DNA of 64,000 nt, taken from Ephydatia muelleri. Its lineage: Eukaryota; Porifera; Demospongiae; Spongillida; Spongillidae. Shown here piece by piece: positions 9,833 to 22,744 of the stretch. Each line of letters begins with the position of its first letter. Positions within the stretch are counted from its first letter, which is position 1. The position numbers and the translations under genes were made by a program. The stretch spans positions 30,161,891 to 30,225,890 of the forward strand of contig JABACO010000001.1 of assembly GCA_013339895.1 (NCBI GenBank), written 5' to 3'. The notes beneath the pieces were generated by a model. That model was not told the DNA's origin, did not search any database, and was given only the letters and a program-made list of their open reading frames with translations.

Positions 9833-10831
9833 ACATGTTGACTTTGTTGCTGACGAGAAGCTCGAGCTCTTGCAAGGTTCTCCAACGTTTCTTTTTGTTC
9901 TGGGCTGCAGCTTCCTCGTCATCAGAACTGACAACAGGTGAAACAGCACCAGCATCAATTCTCACAGTATCCCTGAATGCCTTAAGTGCTTCCCCATCTC
10001 CAGCATTAAGTTCACCCTTTTGTATCGCCTCCTGTACTGCTTTATCACGTGCAACCTGGACAGATGAAGTTGTAGGTTAGTGCATGACTATTCAAATATG
10101 AGTACTTACATATGCAAGACGATTTCGCTTCAAAGACATACGTCTTTGCCTTCTTTTTTCATCATTCATGTTCATGATTGTAGTGTTCCTCCGGCTTGCA
10201 TAGTATGCCTTGATTCTTTTCTTCAAGTCACCTTTAGAAGGCATTGGAAGCTTATACAGTTGAAGGTGACTCTCAACTGATTGAAGTATTCTGGTTTTGA
10301 GATCATCATCTATACCACTCCAAGGTGTCTCTTTTAATGATCTGTCCAGTTGTTCAACATACTCTTCAAACACTACCTGAAGTATTTTCTGTGAATTGAT
10401 TTTTCATGATATGTCACGTGACCAAAAAAAACAGTGCTTACCAACGGAACAACTGTTTATGAAGACGTTGGAACGCTATTTCCTGAGAAAGGAAGGGGGG
10501 AGGGGGGGGACTGGATGAGGAAAATATTCAAGGCTTCGAATTTACGAGAGATACAAGCTGGTAAGCAGTTCAAAACCACGCGCTTATACATTACTACTTC
10601 GACACCCGTCGCAGTCTCCTCACAGTAGAACCACAGAAGCCGTTTCTGTATCACATTACAACATTTAACGTACCTTCGAGCTTCATGTTCTGAATCCATG
10701 GCACTCCTTTCTTTTAGTTTATCGTCCATTTCACCCAAGCGATCATTCACACGGACCATTCTCGCTTCTAGGTCCGAAACTTTATGACGAAGAGCTTCTA
10801 AATCTTTATCTCGATTGGTCTTTGCAGCCAT
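9833..10831 (-). pseudogene. second gene of the CACTA-like element, spliced
   Basis: Candidate exons on the minus strand are 10831-10674 (starts MAAKTNRDKDLEALRHKV, donor AAG|GTACGT), 10482-10442 (good pyrimidine tract, donor G|GTAAGC), 10388-10110 (donor TAT|GTAAGT) and 10055 to about 9833. The last intron is 54 bp and its phase agrees. The first exon is a heptad-like coiled coil, the third is basic and helical, and the last is acidic. Phases of the first three exons do not all agree, and near 9890 a neighbouring frame gives a more natural end (...RARASRQQQSQ, stop), so indels are likely. The function is unknown; a Tnp1-like DNA-binding partner of the transposase would be the analogy. Confidence 0.5.
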
Positions 10832-10894
10832 ATGATACTGAACACGTTGCGAGATTTTGCTGGAAAAATTATCCGTACATTTTCGGCGGCAAAA

Positions 10895-12097
10895 ATGTCG
10901 GCCCTTTCAGTTTGTGACTGTCAACAGTGTAAAACAAGGAAATTGCACTGCTACACAACTATCAGAAGGCATCGATCATTGTTTGGCCTCTTCAAAAAAA
11001 AACCCTCACTGTGATTTGCATACACAATTGGAGTCGGAATCATCGACCTCGAAAGTTACCAGTGAGTCTGCACGAATACGGTAGAACACTGAGTCAAGTC
11101 ATAATTATATGTTCATGTTTTGCCACACTCAGAGCGATCTACAATCTCCAATAGTGTCGAAACAGGTAGGGAGAATTTTGATATACATGTATAGTATTGC
11201 AGTATATAGTATATTGTACCTGTACATGTTAATTAATTAAGAAAAATTGTCTTGATAATAGTGCTTGGTTGATAAACAAAAACCGTATCATTATAATGCT
11301 GCATGGCTATAAGCTTGATCAGGTCATATGCATCCATGCATGCAGATCGTGCACCAAAAAGGCATAGATCTGAAAACTCTACTGCTGAGTGTGATGTTAT
11401 GTATGGTGAGTTAGTTATACTCCTTTATTCCTTGAGCTCATATTTATATTTTGCATGACCCTCAAAATAAAGACTGTGCAGAAAATGACAACTCACATAT
11501 GAATGACACAGACTCCTCTGAATCAGGTTTATGTTTATAATGTTTTAATATAAATTTTATATTATTTATATCATTTTCCATTTGTATAGACCTGGAGCTT
11601 GACAAGTTTGAGGTTCATAGTTTTGAAACTACTGATGGTGGTGAGTTAATTGACTAGTAAAATTTTAAGATCATAAACTGAATGTGTACATTACATTACA
11701 TTTAGATAATGGTGGTAGCTGTGATACAAATGATAGTTCCGTGGAAGAAATCGACATTCATTGATAAAATAGAAATAATTTCGATTATGTATTTACTGCA
11801 TGCTTATACTTATAGAAAAGGACTTGGCAACATCAACTGAAAGTGATGAGGATGATACTGAGGACCGAAATGAAGAACCAAATTGTGTAGAACTTAATCT
11901 TGATAAAGAGCAAAACATTGCCAAGCCATCAATACTACACTTCTAGCTAAAATTGCCATGAAGCACCACCTGACTCAATCCGCTATCTTGTCAATCTGCT
12001 GCCTGATATCAGTCTTTTTGAAGCTTATCTCTCATCCCTTATACAATGTGTTTCTACCACTGTTCACAGATTTTGGAATTTAATTTCACAGACGCAG
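10895..12097 (+). pseudogene. 5' exons of the Tnp2-like transposase gene
   Basis: The first exon begins at ATG 10895 and encodes a short Cys/His motif (CDCQQCKTRKLHCYTTIRRH) of the kind that opens Tnp2-like transposases. It is followed by small exon candidates with good AG/GT borders: about 11346-11404, 11590-11640, 11706-11764 and 11817 onward. Their products are acidic (Asp/Glu/Ser-rich). The frame shifts in the A-run near 10998 and again near 11960-11990 (KIAMKHHLT in one frame, LLPDISLFEAYL in another). The gene is therefore decayed. Confidence 0.5.
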
Positions 12098-14164
12098 TTG
12101 AAGATGGAAGAATATGTTGTATGTCCCAATGATTCTTGTAACTATTTGTACAGGTTCAATGAAGCAGAGAAGTGTAAAGTTTGCACTGCAACAATCTTTG
12201 GGGAAAAATGTGGTGAGGAACTTGGATATGATAAAAGGCTAGCCTTTGCAAAACATAAGTGGTGCCCACACAAAGTCTACTATTGTATTCCACCCTCACA
12301 ATGGTTAAGGAATATGTTTCAGCAAGCCAAATTTGTGAAACTATTTTATTCACAAAAGAAAGTATCAAGTGATTCAAATGTGTATCATGACATTTATGAT
12401 GCAACTATTTGGAAGGAATTTTCTTCTAGTCCGCTTAATCCATCTGTGCCTTTCTTAAGTGATCCCAATAACGTTGCACTGTTGCTCAATGTTGATTGGT
12501 TTAAACCGTTTAAAAGATCAGAGTACAAAGTATCTGCAATAATGATGACAGTATTAAACTTACCTCGTGAGGAAAGGTTTAAAGAAGAATGGACAATGGT
12601 GTTGGGAGTCATCCCAGGCCCAACTGAGCCAAAAGGGAATACAAACACTTTCCTTAAGCCGTTAGTGAATGATTTGATTCTCTTGTGGGATGGTCTTCCT
12701 TTGCATCCTGTTGGTAGAAATATTAAAGCAGCTTTGCTTGGAATTTCTGCTGACATGCCAGCAATGAAGAAAGTCACTCAATTACTAGGCCACAAAGCTG
12801 ATTATGGGTGCTCTAGATGTTTGTTTCAAGCAGAGAGGGAGCAATTGACACGGGGAGCATCAGGGAATATTAGCTATTTGACATCTAGCATGGCTCCTCC
12901 AAGAAGCAGAGAACAAGTACTTGCTCAGTGTATGGAGTATCAACAAGCTATATCAAAATCAGAAGCTCTTGATATACAAAAAAAGAATGGTGTTCGTTAC
13001 AGTGAACTCATAAGACTTCCATACTTTGACATAATAAGAATGTCAATAACTGACCCAATGCACACCATATTACTGGGATTAGTGCACAATGAAGCAAAAT
13101 TGTGTCTTTCAAGTCTACCAAATGCAAAATTGTCACAGTTTTATAGCCGCATTCAAAGAGTAAAGGTGCCTTATGACATAGGACGCATTCCTTCTAATAT
13201 CAATGGCAAGACTGACCTTACCAGTTTGACTGCTGACCAATGGAAAAATTTTGCGTTAATTTATGCCCGTCCTTGTTTATCTGGACTTTTGTCAACTAAT
13301 GCATATAAGAGTATATGCCTTCTCTGTGAAATTGTTGAATTCATTGCCAAGCCAATATATTATACTGAAGACATCACTACTTTATAAAGAAAATGATGAT
13401 CACAAAATGTATGCTTCTGTGTATGGAAAATGGGAAGTGTCAGTAAATTACCATTTTGCATTGCATATCCCGGATCTTATCAGTGATTATGGGCCTCCCC
13501 AAGTATACTGGTGCTTTGCATATAAAAGAATGAATGGAATACTTTCCGAGGTACCAAGTAACAGTAAAAATATTGAGCTCCAGATAATAAACAGAATCAT
13601 ACAGCAGTTCTCGATTGATATTACAGCTGTTTCTCAAGATCTCTCATTGGATGAAAAATCATTTCCAAAAGCTCTAAAACAACTTGTCTCACCCACTGTA
13701 AGGTGCCATTCACACTACAGTGTCATGGACCATTTTCATGCTTATCATACTCTTGTGTTGAACCAACTGAAGCAGTGTTTGACTACTATAGAAGAATTGA
13801 TACTGGAGAAGGCATTGATGATGACTGGCCAATTCAACTAAAGCATCCTAGCAAGTGTAATGTGAAAGTAACAGATGATCTGTATGATGAAATACAGCTC
13901 TTTTGTACTGCAACATTTGATGATGTTGTATATGTGAGCCATCGTATCGATAAATTTGGAAGATGTTATGTTAATGGAACGACCTATTCATCAGACTATA
14001 ATAGTACAGACAGAGCATCTGTGGTGAAATCAGTGTTTGTATTAAGCGGTACAGATGAGATACATCATTATTCTGGGATCATCAGATTCTTTTTCAGAAT
14101 AATAATCAAGCATAATGACACTACCAAACAAGATTTACCACCACATATGTGTCTTAAAACTTGA
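12098..14164 (+). pseudogene. Tnp2-like (EnSpm/CACTA) transposase, three frames
   Basis: The first segment (12098-13387) holds the zinc-binding N-terminal region (CPNDSCNYLY ... CKVC) and the Tnp2-like core. Recognisable motifs are LNVDWFKPFKRSEYKV, GVIPGPTEPKGNTNTFLKPL, a DMPAMKK stretch and the GADYGCSRC-like site. A frameshift at about 13380-13387 leads to the second segment, a DUF4218-like domain with FALHIPDLISDYGP and FAYKRMNGIL. A second shift near 13765-13830 leads to the final acidic segment, ending at 14164. The order fits animal EnSpm transposases. Two to three frameshifts make it non-functional as it stands. Confidence 0.75.
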
Positions 14165-15050
14165 GCATATGTTACCTGGATGACTTTTAAAACACCTGAA
14201 AAGGATCCTCAGTCTGGTCTTTATATGGTGAACAAATCATTTCACCAACGTGACAGAATCATAAGCCCTCGGCGATTTTTTATGAATCGCTGCATACACT
14301 GTTGCTGAACTGCCACACTAACTTTTCATAACACTGAGTAATGTGAACTGCATATTTTATTTTGCTTACAAAACCAAATTAAATCTCAGTCTATTCGTTG
14401 GAATACATAAGTAATTTTTTATATTCATAATATAGAGAAACTAACATTAATTTTGTCTAAAGAATTATAATATCCTACTGCAATATTAAATCATAACAAA
14501 GATCAGCAAATGATTTCTCATGTTGTGAAAATCATATGTAAAACGTACTTTACCACTGTAAAATCATACTAAAATCCACATTTGATTTGCTGTTTATGTG
14601 ATACACAGAACCACCTGGCAAATCAACCGAATATCATCCTCGGATTTGTCAATAGATTTAGGATCATTGATGTATCACAACGTGATTTGTAATTATATAC
14701 GAAATCAGCATATGATTTGTATTGTTGGAAAATCACAAGTGAAACCAACAGTTACCATTGTAAAATCAAAGAAATATCAAAATTTGATTTGCGCCCTTTT
14801 TTTTGCTGTGGAAGCTCTTAAAATTGGACTCGTCGCCCCGCCGATAGAGATGATGTAATTACACGTGTTATCAGCGGTGTCGATGAGTGCATAAGCGTGC
14901 TGTACCTATATCTTTAATATATGCACAGATGACCCCCCTATCATTTAATCACGATCGAGCATGTTAGCAGTCCGTTCCATTCCACAGATCAGTGGCTCAC
15001 GTGATTCGTATCCAATCCCACCCCCGCTGTTTAGTTTCCAGTACACGAGG

Positions 15051-18000
15051 ATGAAGGCGATCCTTCTAGTACTACTAGTGCAAGGTATCCTCGTGACCTT
15101 AAATGGTGAGTCTGCAAAGCTAAGCGTAACGTTAGGAAACTGTCCCCTGTTTCTCCATTTCTTCTTAATTCATAGCTCAACCTTGCAACCAAGATGGTGC
15201 CACCAGGCTCCTTAATTTTACACCAGACGTTTACGCCGGTTTCGTGCAGGTGTGTTTTAACAGGACATGGGGTACCGTATGTGGTGACAGTCCGACAACG
15301 CTTTGGAGCGAAAAGAACGGTCAAGTGTTCTGCATTGGCCTGGGTTACAGCGGGGCACTCAACTCCGTGAACCAGAGCACGTAAGAAATGCACCATACAT
15401 GTAAGTAGTTCGCAATAGAAACAATCTTAACAAATTAATATTATGCGACTGCTGTTGTTGTAGTGCACGTTTTGGTATTATTCTTGAATGCAATATACTA
15501 GTAGATACACTAATACTAAAAAAAAATTGAGCTCATCTTAGTAGACATCAGGACTGGATTGCGCCAGAAAGGCTTTAGCATTGGCGACTAGAGTCAGCTT
15601 GCCTTATAGACTATATAATAATGTGTGTGGCCTTGCATGATTTAGTGTGTGCAGCCAGTCTCTCTGTCTCCCCAGACAAGAGGTAGATGCTCCCATCCCA
15701 ATGCATTGCATGTAGGACCATTGCTGGATAGCTTACTATTCTTAGTGACAATAGTAGCAGCACTAACTGTGATACACTGACTCGCTTCTAGAATAGTTTT
15801 TGGGTTTTAGTGAAGATGTAACAGATATGTCAAGAGCGCTGACTTACCTGTTATCAATGAGGATATTGACCTCCTGTGGTCATGTCCAAGACAATTACTT
15901 GCTTCAAGTGTGTGGTTAAGTAATTGCTAGCTTGCAGCTGTTGAATATACTATTTCAGAGGCTGTACATGATGGTGAGTGAGAGTTTGTCTGGGACAGAA
16001 ATTACAACAATGCCTTGACCAGTGTAGTAGTAGATAATAAATAGCCCTAAGCCATCATTTCAAAGGTACGTCTATAAAGCAAGGCCTAACACTGGGGATG
16101 GTACAATAATCAATCAAGCATTGGTACGAGGTGAACCCTGTCCACTGCACAACCATTGCAAGCTTCGTATCTTCACGTATTTGTGACAGTGATCATTGGG
16201 TTATATATTTCTTTCACCAAAGCTTGAAGGCGGAAGGCCTTCACCAGTAGGAAAACAAGAAACTGTTGTAAATGGTCATTGCTATAGTTGTGTGATGGCC
16301 ATTTAAGAGTTCTAGTGCAGTGGCAAACATAGCAGTAGCCGAGGACCTAAACCCAGACCTTCCCGGCTAGGACTTATATGGGAGCTTCATGGGGTTATGG
16401 AGTGAACATGTTTGTATCCCAATACTGAGGTTGCATTGCTGGCACTCTGAAAACTGGTGCCAATGGTGTACAAGGATGCATATGCCACACAACAGCACAC
16501 GGCGCATGTTAATTATGTGTCATACCTTGCATGCTAAATAGATGTTATTAAATTTGTATTTCATTCTGCACAGACTACCCTCAGAATACCTGGTCCAGAA
16601 TGGTTCGGCCATTAACTATAGAGATGTTCTGTGTGATGGAAATGAAGCTACATTGAGCCAGTGCTCACACTCCACAAACACCAATGGTTGTGACCATACA
16701 TGGGATGCTGCTGTGGTCTGCAGACAGAGTTAGTTATTAGTGATATTGTTGTTCCATTGTGTTAGTTATTGTGCTGTTATTTATTTATAGTTAGTTTGTC
16801 ATGTTGTCACTATGCTTGTTAAAGTCAACTGAAATATGTTGTCAGCTGCAGGAGATGGAGACATCCGATTGGTCGGAAGCACTGCCAATGGAAAGGGAGA
16901 AGTTCAGATATATAGCCAGAAGACGTCTCTGTGGTATCGTGTGTGCCCTTCAGGCTGGTCTGATGATGATGCAGCTGTGGTGTGTTGACAGTTGGGTTAC
17001 AGCTTTGGAACTATCTTCTTACATAAGTATGTTGGCATGAGACACTGGTTCATGTGTGAATATGGGTTAAGTCGAGTAGCGTAATAGTTATCCAGTACCA
17101 TATTTGTTACTATAACTGTTTGTACGTAACCCTGGCATAGTGTCAGACCAGATCACACCCTAAAACCCATGCATGTCAGGCTCTCCCGATAACCTATGTT
17201 ATGTGCTAGAAACCATCACATAATGAAGTCCAGGTCTCCATTCCCACCTACAGAAACGGCCAATTTCTGACCATGACTGCCTAAATAATTACATCATCAC
17301 CATTACCCCTCTTTAAATAGCACAATGGTGCATGGATTGGCGTTTGATCCTTTTTCTGTAATTTTTGTAAGTTAAAGAACATGTTGTCTTTTGGGATTAA
17401 TGTCAACACATAAATTATCGATTGGAATACTGCAGCTCATGTTATGAGCGGGGGTGACTAGTTTAGCGTCTTGTGATGCAGGGGTGGACGAGCTATTGTC
17501 CTGGCCAAAAGCCTTCGGCTGCAATGGTCTATTAATGACAAATAATTGAATATCATATCTTAGACACTTGTTATTAAATACTCCCATCGAAATAGCACCG
17601 AGGCACAGGCTCCTATGGGGCCTGATACCATCGCAGAAGCCCTCTTAGGGACATCACAAATAGTTTGATTCATGGAGCCGTGGCTAGCCATGGTTGTGCA
17701 AATGTACTCAATCACTCCCTCCAACTTAATTTAGAATGCAAGAAATAGGTATCCTATTTACATTTATTGGACTCCTATGAATGAACAGACATTTTATTGT
17801 TTCTATTGTTATTGCTTAGTGTGAGCTTAAGTGCATGAAAAAGGATATCAAAAGAAGGGATGAAATATAATTTTTTTGCCCCCCATTTTTTTACACACCA
17901 TGAAATATTTGTAATGCTCTCAACAAGTTCTAGAAAGTTGGGTCATAGTGTCTTTTACTTTGTTTTTTGCTCCATTTATGATTGCAGTCAGCACTAATTG

Positions 18001-20961
18001 CAAGGAAGCTGGCCATCTATGATCTAGATTCACTACATATGTACTCCATCCTTTGCACATATAGTGCTTTGTCCAGCCGAGCAAGCAGCCTCCCACAGAC
18101 GTCTGTTAGCTGCAATTCAGCAAGATGTTTTGTCACATCGGAGCAAGGATGTTCTGCTCCATTCTACTCGACTGCAGCCGTGATTTGTTCCAACTACAGT
18201 GAGGATTTTAAAATCTAGGCAACTCTTTGCATTGACCTGTCTGGCTCGTAACACACAGAATACAACACTTCCTTACCTACCAGACTTGTGGGTAGCTCCA
18301 TCATTGGTGTGGGTAGAGCAGAGGTCTTCTACAATGGAGTGTGGGGCACCATGTGTAACAACAATGGCTGGACATCAGCTGACGCTCAAGCATTGTGTGG
18401 TCATTATGTTGGTGGGAACCTATCTTTAGCTATGGTTGGATCTGCTTCAATGTTAGGACTTGTCTGTGTGTAACTGTGTGTATGGGTGTTGTATTTACGT
18501 GTGTGCTGTGCATAGTCATGATTTATCTACCTCTGATTTTAGATTGACAGACTCAGCCTCTCTCAAGCCAATCTGGTTAAGTGGAACTACCTGTAACATA
18601 ACTACAGCCCGATGTTCCTACACACTTCCTATTGGATATGGATTGTCATGCAACCATTCCAAAGATATTGTGCTTTACTGCTATGGTCCCCCAACTCCTG
18701 CACCCCCTACTTCAGCCCCAGGTACAGTCCCCAGCCCATTCCACTGCCTTGGATCCTCAGATTCCCCAATCCCAAGTATGATTCCTTGTCCCCAGTCCAT
18801 ATGTGTGGTAATGCCCCCCCCCCCAAAGGTATGACATAAATAGCTGTATTGAAGACAACACATTGCACTCTATTTGTGTAGATGCAACATGTACTAGTAA
18901 CATAACTAAGCCTATTTGGGATCGCTTCTGCAAAAAACGGACCTAGCGCATGCATTATAAAATTTTCAGTATGTGCAATAGAAATATAATGCTTGCTTTG
19001 AAATGTATGGCTAATAAAAAATGCAGTGCTTTACAACTCCATGACAAATAATCTGATTCTCAGTGCATAAAAAGCAATGTGTAGACAGCATTTCAGACTT
19101 CTAAAATATCACAAGAATCGAAATCCTGGAAAAACATGTGTTAGGTTCCTTTTTGCTGAAAAGATCCCATTTGATATACATATCATGACTAAATATGAAA
19201 CATGCTTGTCATTAAATTTCCATTTAACTAACACTAATGCATCATCTAAATAAAATTGTACATCAAACAGTGGTGCATATATATATTTTCCATAGTGGAC
19301 CAATTTTCTTAGATTGATCAACAGCTTGAACCTTGCATTAAATCTTTATACTTCAGTATGAAGAGGTGGTAACTTGAAACAACAAATGATCCATAACATA
19401 TTGCATCTTGAACTACCCATAATTATCTCTAGCCTTCATCTTTTATAAATTTGGGAATAGAGGACTTTGAATACGTTGATTGTTCAGCATTTTGATTAAG
19501 TCAAGTGGTCAATTCATTACAAACCCAAGGTATAGAAGCATTGCATTCTTTTGTGGGCTTTGATGTAGTGTGATATCTTATGTTAAGTGTAATGAGTACG
19601 TGTTGTGCATATGGTATGTTGCCTACTACTGGCAATATTTTACAACCTTAATATTTCAAACAGATGTTGCTCTACTTGTACAACTCTGGGCACTCCAGAT
19701 AATATATGCCCATGTATATCAAAAAGTGATTAATCACTACTAACTGTAGTGGCACCGTATGGACTTAAATGCTTGTGGTGATCACATTGAGTGCGGTAAA
19801 TCGCGATTGATTGCCATATACGGTGATTATTGTAATCAAGGTGCTATGTAAACAATAATAATTTTGGACAAATGGATAATTAGATAAGGGTTGGGATAAA
19901 AAATAATAAGGTTAAATGCATTAGAAGTACAAGAGCAATCGTTGCAACTCCAGACTCCATGCACTTAAATTATGGTAAATGCACTGATATGGGTGTACAT
20001 GTATTATAGCAGTGTATCAAAGCCTAGGTCTGGTGGCAGATTCTCACAATATGAGGCTTGCAATTGATTGCTTATGTGCTGAACAGAGCATCACGACAGA
20101 TTTATGTTGTGAAATGTGTTGACTTAACCACAGTCAGGATTTATGGGTAGCGTATTAATTTTAAATGAAAATGCTTATGTAATCAAAAATCTCCCTTCTC
20201 ACTTCACTACGATTTAAGGAATTTATAGTCAATGTGATACAGAGATTTGGTGTATTCCATAAGAGCTATATGTATATAGGATTAGGTGCTCAAAACTGTA
20301 GATAGTGATGCTAAATGTGTATATAGAATAACCCTATGATGAAGTGTGCTGATGAGAATCATGGCATGGTCCCTATTAATGCAGCATGCAAGCTAACTGT
20401 ACACCATTGGTTCTTTTTTTGCATAAGAACACATGAGGCAGGTATGCAACCAATGACAAAGGCAATGAGTATAACCAAGGATTTGGAGAGGATGGCATCA
20501 TAACCAAAGATATACTGAGGCATGTGAGAGAACTAAGGACATTGTCAGGAAAATAGCATAACCAAAGTTACACTGCTCCATACACATATCATTAATCAAG
20601 TGACATGCAGCAATAATTTCAATGTGTTTGATGTGTAGTGTCTGCTGGTGCCATATATGGTGATGTGTACTGTCAGCTGATGCCATATATAGTGATGTGT
20701 AGTTATTGTGTATGATGGCAGAGTCTACTGCCGTTGCTACTTTCGTATTTTACATTTCCAGCATATGATTTTGATCCGGCCATATTTGGAATAGTGGGTT
20801 CTATCGTGGGTTTAATCCCTGTGAGCTCAATTGTCGGCTGTTGTATCAACTGGTGGCGCAAAAGGAAAATGAGAAAGCAGAGTATCAGTGAAAATGCAGT
20901 TCTGCACACCAGGATCATGACAATGAACAATCCCCGGTACAGTAGCATTGAACAACAGTAG
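15051..20961 (+). CDS. SRCR-domain single-pass membrane receptor, eight exons, one in-frame TGA
   Basis: Exons: 15051-15105, 15176-15380, 16574-16728, 16852-17026, 18077-18198, 18259-18451, 18543-18721, 20762-20961. Phases agree at all seven junctions and the total is 1284 nt (427 codons plus stop). Order: signal peptide (MKAILLVLLVQGILV), three Cys-rich SRCR domains (about 22-138, 140-238, 242-350), a short Pro/Thr stalk, a membrane segment near 367-390, a basic stop-transfer (WWRKRKMRK) and a 36-residue tail ending with NPRY at 418-421. Each SRCR is split over two exons. The role is probably ligand binding or self/non-self recognition at the cell surface. Codon 184 (16986-16988) is TGA where SRCR domains have Arg (C-R-Q-L-G), a CGA-to-TGA change. 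Without readthrough the product would stop in the second SRCR, so this may be a null allele or young pseudogene. Confidence 0.85.
18917..19170. mobile_element. MITE with GGGATCG ends, copy in SRCR intron
   Basis: The element begins GGGATCGCTTCTGC and ends with the inverted form (GCTGAAAAGATCCC). It is flanked by ATTT on both sides. The interior is clearly related over most of its length to 60638-60822 (shared phrases such as TTACAACTCCATGACAAA and GATTCTCAGTGC). It is non-coding and sits inside the last intron of the receptor gene. Confidence 0.75.
19171..20761. other. long last intron of the SRCR gene, nothing else recognised
   Basis: AT-rich intronic sequence after the MITE. A 40-bp phrase (gcTGATGCCATATATxGTGATGTGTA) is duplicated at about 20642-20702. 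No open frames of note and no RNA gene recognised. Confidence 0.45.
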
Positions 20962-22740
20962 GATTCTAATGCATGACATTTCTTTTTTATAAGTTATAAT
21001 CAATGCTACATTAATAAAATTATGATTGGACAAAAATTGGAGGAGGGGGTGGGGGGGTGGGTGGGGGCCTCAGCTCCCTTGAGCAACTGTGGGCCTATCA
21101 GCGGCCCTATTATCAGCTGCATTTGCTCTTGTTTCTTCTGTGCATTATTCATGGTGTGTTGGCATCCTTACTGGCAATGTTGGTTCTTTCTTTGGCAACA
21201 GCACGTCTGTAAGCTGTCCTAGAATTCTCTTCAACTGCACAAGTTAATTTCAAAGTGTCAGATAATTGTTTTGAGAAAGCTACTCCTTTTCAGCTACATT
21301 GGCTGCTTGTTACTCAGCTTCAGTCTTTTTCCTTCAAATTTCAGCTTGGCATGCTGCAGCTAACAGCTGATGAACGTAGTGTGATTTCGCAAAACAGGCA
21401 GCTCTTATCTTGCAACTTGTCATGGTATTAAAATTGGATACGTTAAAATATTATATTTCATACAAAATGCAAGCTAGGTTAATTCACTGTTCTATTCTAT
21501 CACCGTATTTACAAATGCAATCTGAGTTTTACTGAACTGACTTAGAAGCAGGGATTTTAAAGGCAAATGCAGAAGTGGCTGTGCAGAAGTGTGTAGGCTT
21601 AGAGGTTTAGGACAAGATTCTGCTATTTTGGAAAAAAAGAAAAGAAAGAACAGAAGCAATTGATTTACATGTACATGTACGTATCACTAAGTTGCATGTG
21701 TCTTTATGTGCAAGTTTGAAACCACTCACGTTGATGATGCATCGTCTTTTGCAAGACGTGACGTTTTGTAATGTGAGAATACTGATATGAAAAAAAGTAA
21801 TAGCAGGCTTTATTGTATAGGGACAACATGTGCGTGTTTTTGCCGTGTGTGTGAATGTGTGGGGGAGGTTGTGGGGTGTGGGGTGCGTGGCTAAGCATAG
21901 ACTGGGTGGGATGTTTTACTCTGAGCTATGCAACTCAACGTGAGGTGAAAAGGCCGTAAATCTTCGCTTTACTTCCAATTTAGACCAGCTTAACAGTCTG
22001 ATCGACATGGTAGACAAACGGCGACATGACCTCTTTAAAAAAGAAACGAGTAGAGAGACATCCCCATGATATTGCTGGATGAAGCGTCCTCTCTGGATCC
22101 TCAGCTGTATCAGCTTGAGCTTGCTCTTATTGTACTACATGTACATGTCAGAATGCAAGTAAGGATTACGAACATAAAATACAAGTTAATGTATGGAAGT
22201 ATACCACTGTCAAAAGGCATACGTAATAAACCCGCATGCTGCATATTTCGTGGAATCCACCAATATGCACAGGTACATTCCGCATGTGCAAACCTAATAC
22301 AAGTATGCGCAAAATATCTGATGTTGTATTTCAAAGACTTAGCACAGTGCAAGTTTGCATAAAAACATCATAATTATGCTGGAGTAAGAAAAAGTCGGAA
22401 TGGGTACAATGAACAACGTAGACATTATTTAACATACAACATAATGTTGTTCTTTGGTTCTGTAATTTGATTACAGACTTATCAAAGTTGAAAGTTAACA
22501 ATATTTTGCAATTCCAAATTAATCAGATGATGCAAAACGGTATGTTCAAAGAAACAAGGTTGCAGTTTTAAGAAAAGGATAAAGCACACCTGGCCCAAAT
22601 ATGTTATTTGCATTATACAAGCCACGATGTCATCCAAGCACACAGAACCGTCCAAGATACTTAATGAACTACAAGTCACTTACTAGTTATTCTGCATACA
22701 TATAAACATATATTACTATAACATTGTTCACATAAATACG
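20962..22740. other. no gene recognised
   Basis: Non-coding sequence 3' of the receptor with a G-rich patch at about 21040-21066 and a GT-rich patch near 21843-21890. A stretch near 21980-22130 is open on the plus strand, with reasonable amino-acid composition (LNSLIDMVDKRRHDLFKK), but I cannot connect it to splice sites or a family. Confidence 0.35.
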
Positions 22741-22744
22741 CTTT

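Larger units (their letters stand above)
9470..14810. mobile_element. CACTA/EnSpm-type DNA transposon (degraded)
   Basis: Both ends carry dense subterminal copies of AAATCA/TGATTT-type motifs (about 9470-9725 and 14500-14800), a feature of EnSpm/CACTA elements. The interior carries a Tnp2-like transposase on the plus strand and a second spliced gene on the minus strand, divergent from a common region at 10832-10894. CACTGGCAAATC occurs at about 9540 and a related phrase (CACCTGGCAAATC) at about 14610, but I could not fix exact termini or a 3-bp duplication. All genes contain frameshifts, so this copy is probably dead. Confidence 0.7.

Noticed and set aside
16986..16988. Selenocysteine at the TGA
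   Set aside because: SRCR domains have Arg here, not Cys, and no SECIS-like context was noticed. A CGA-to-TGA mutation is simpler.
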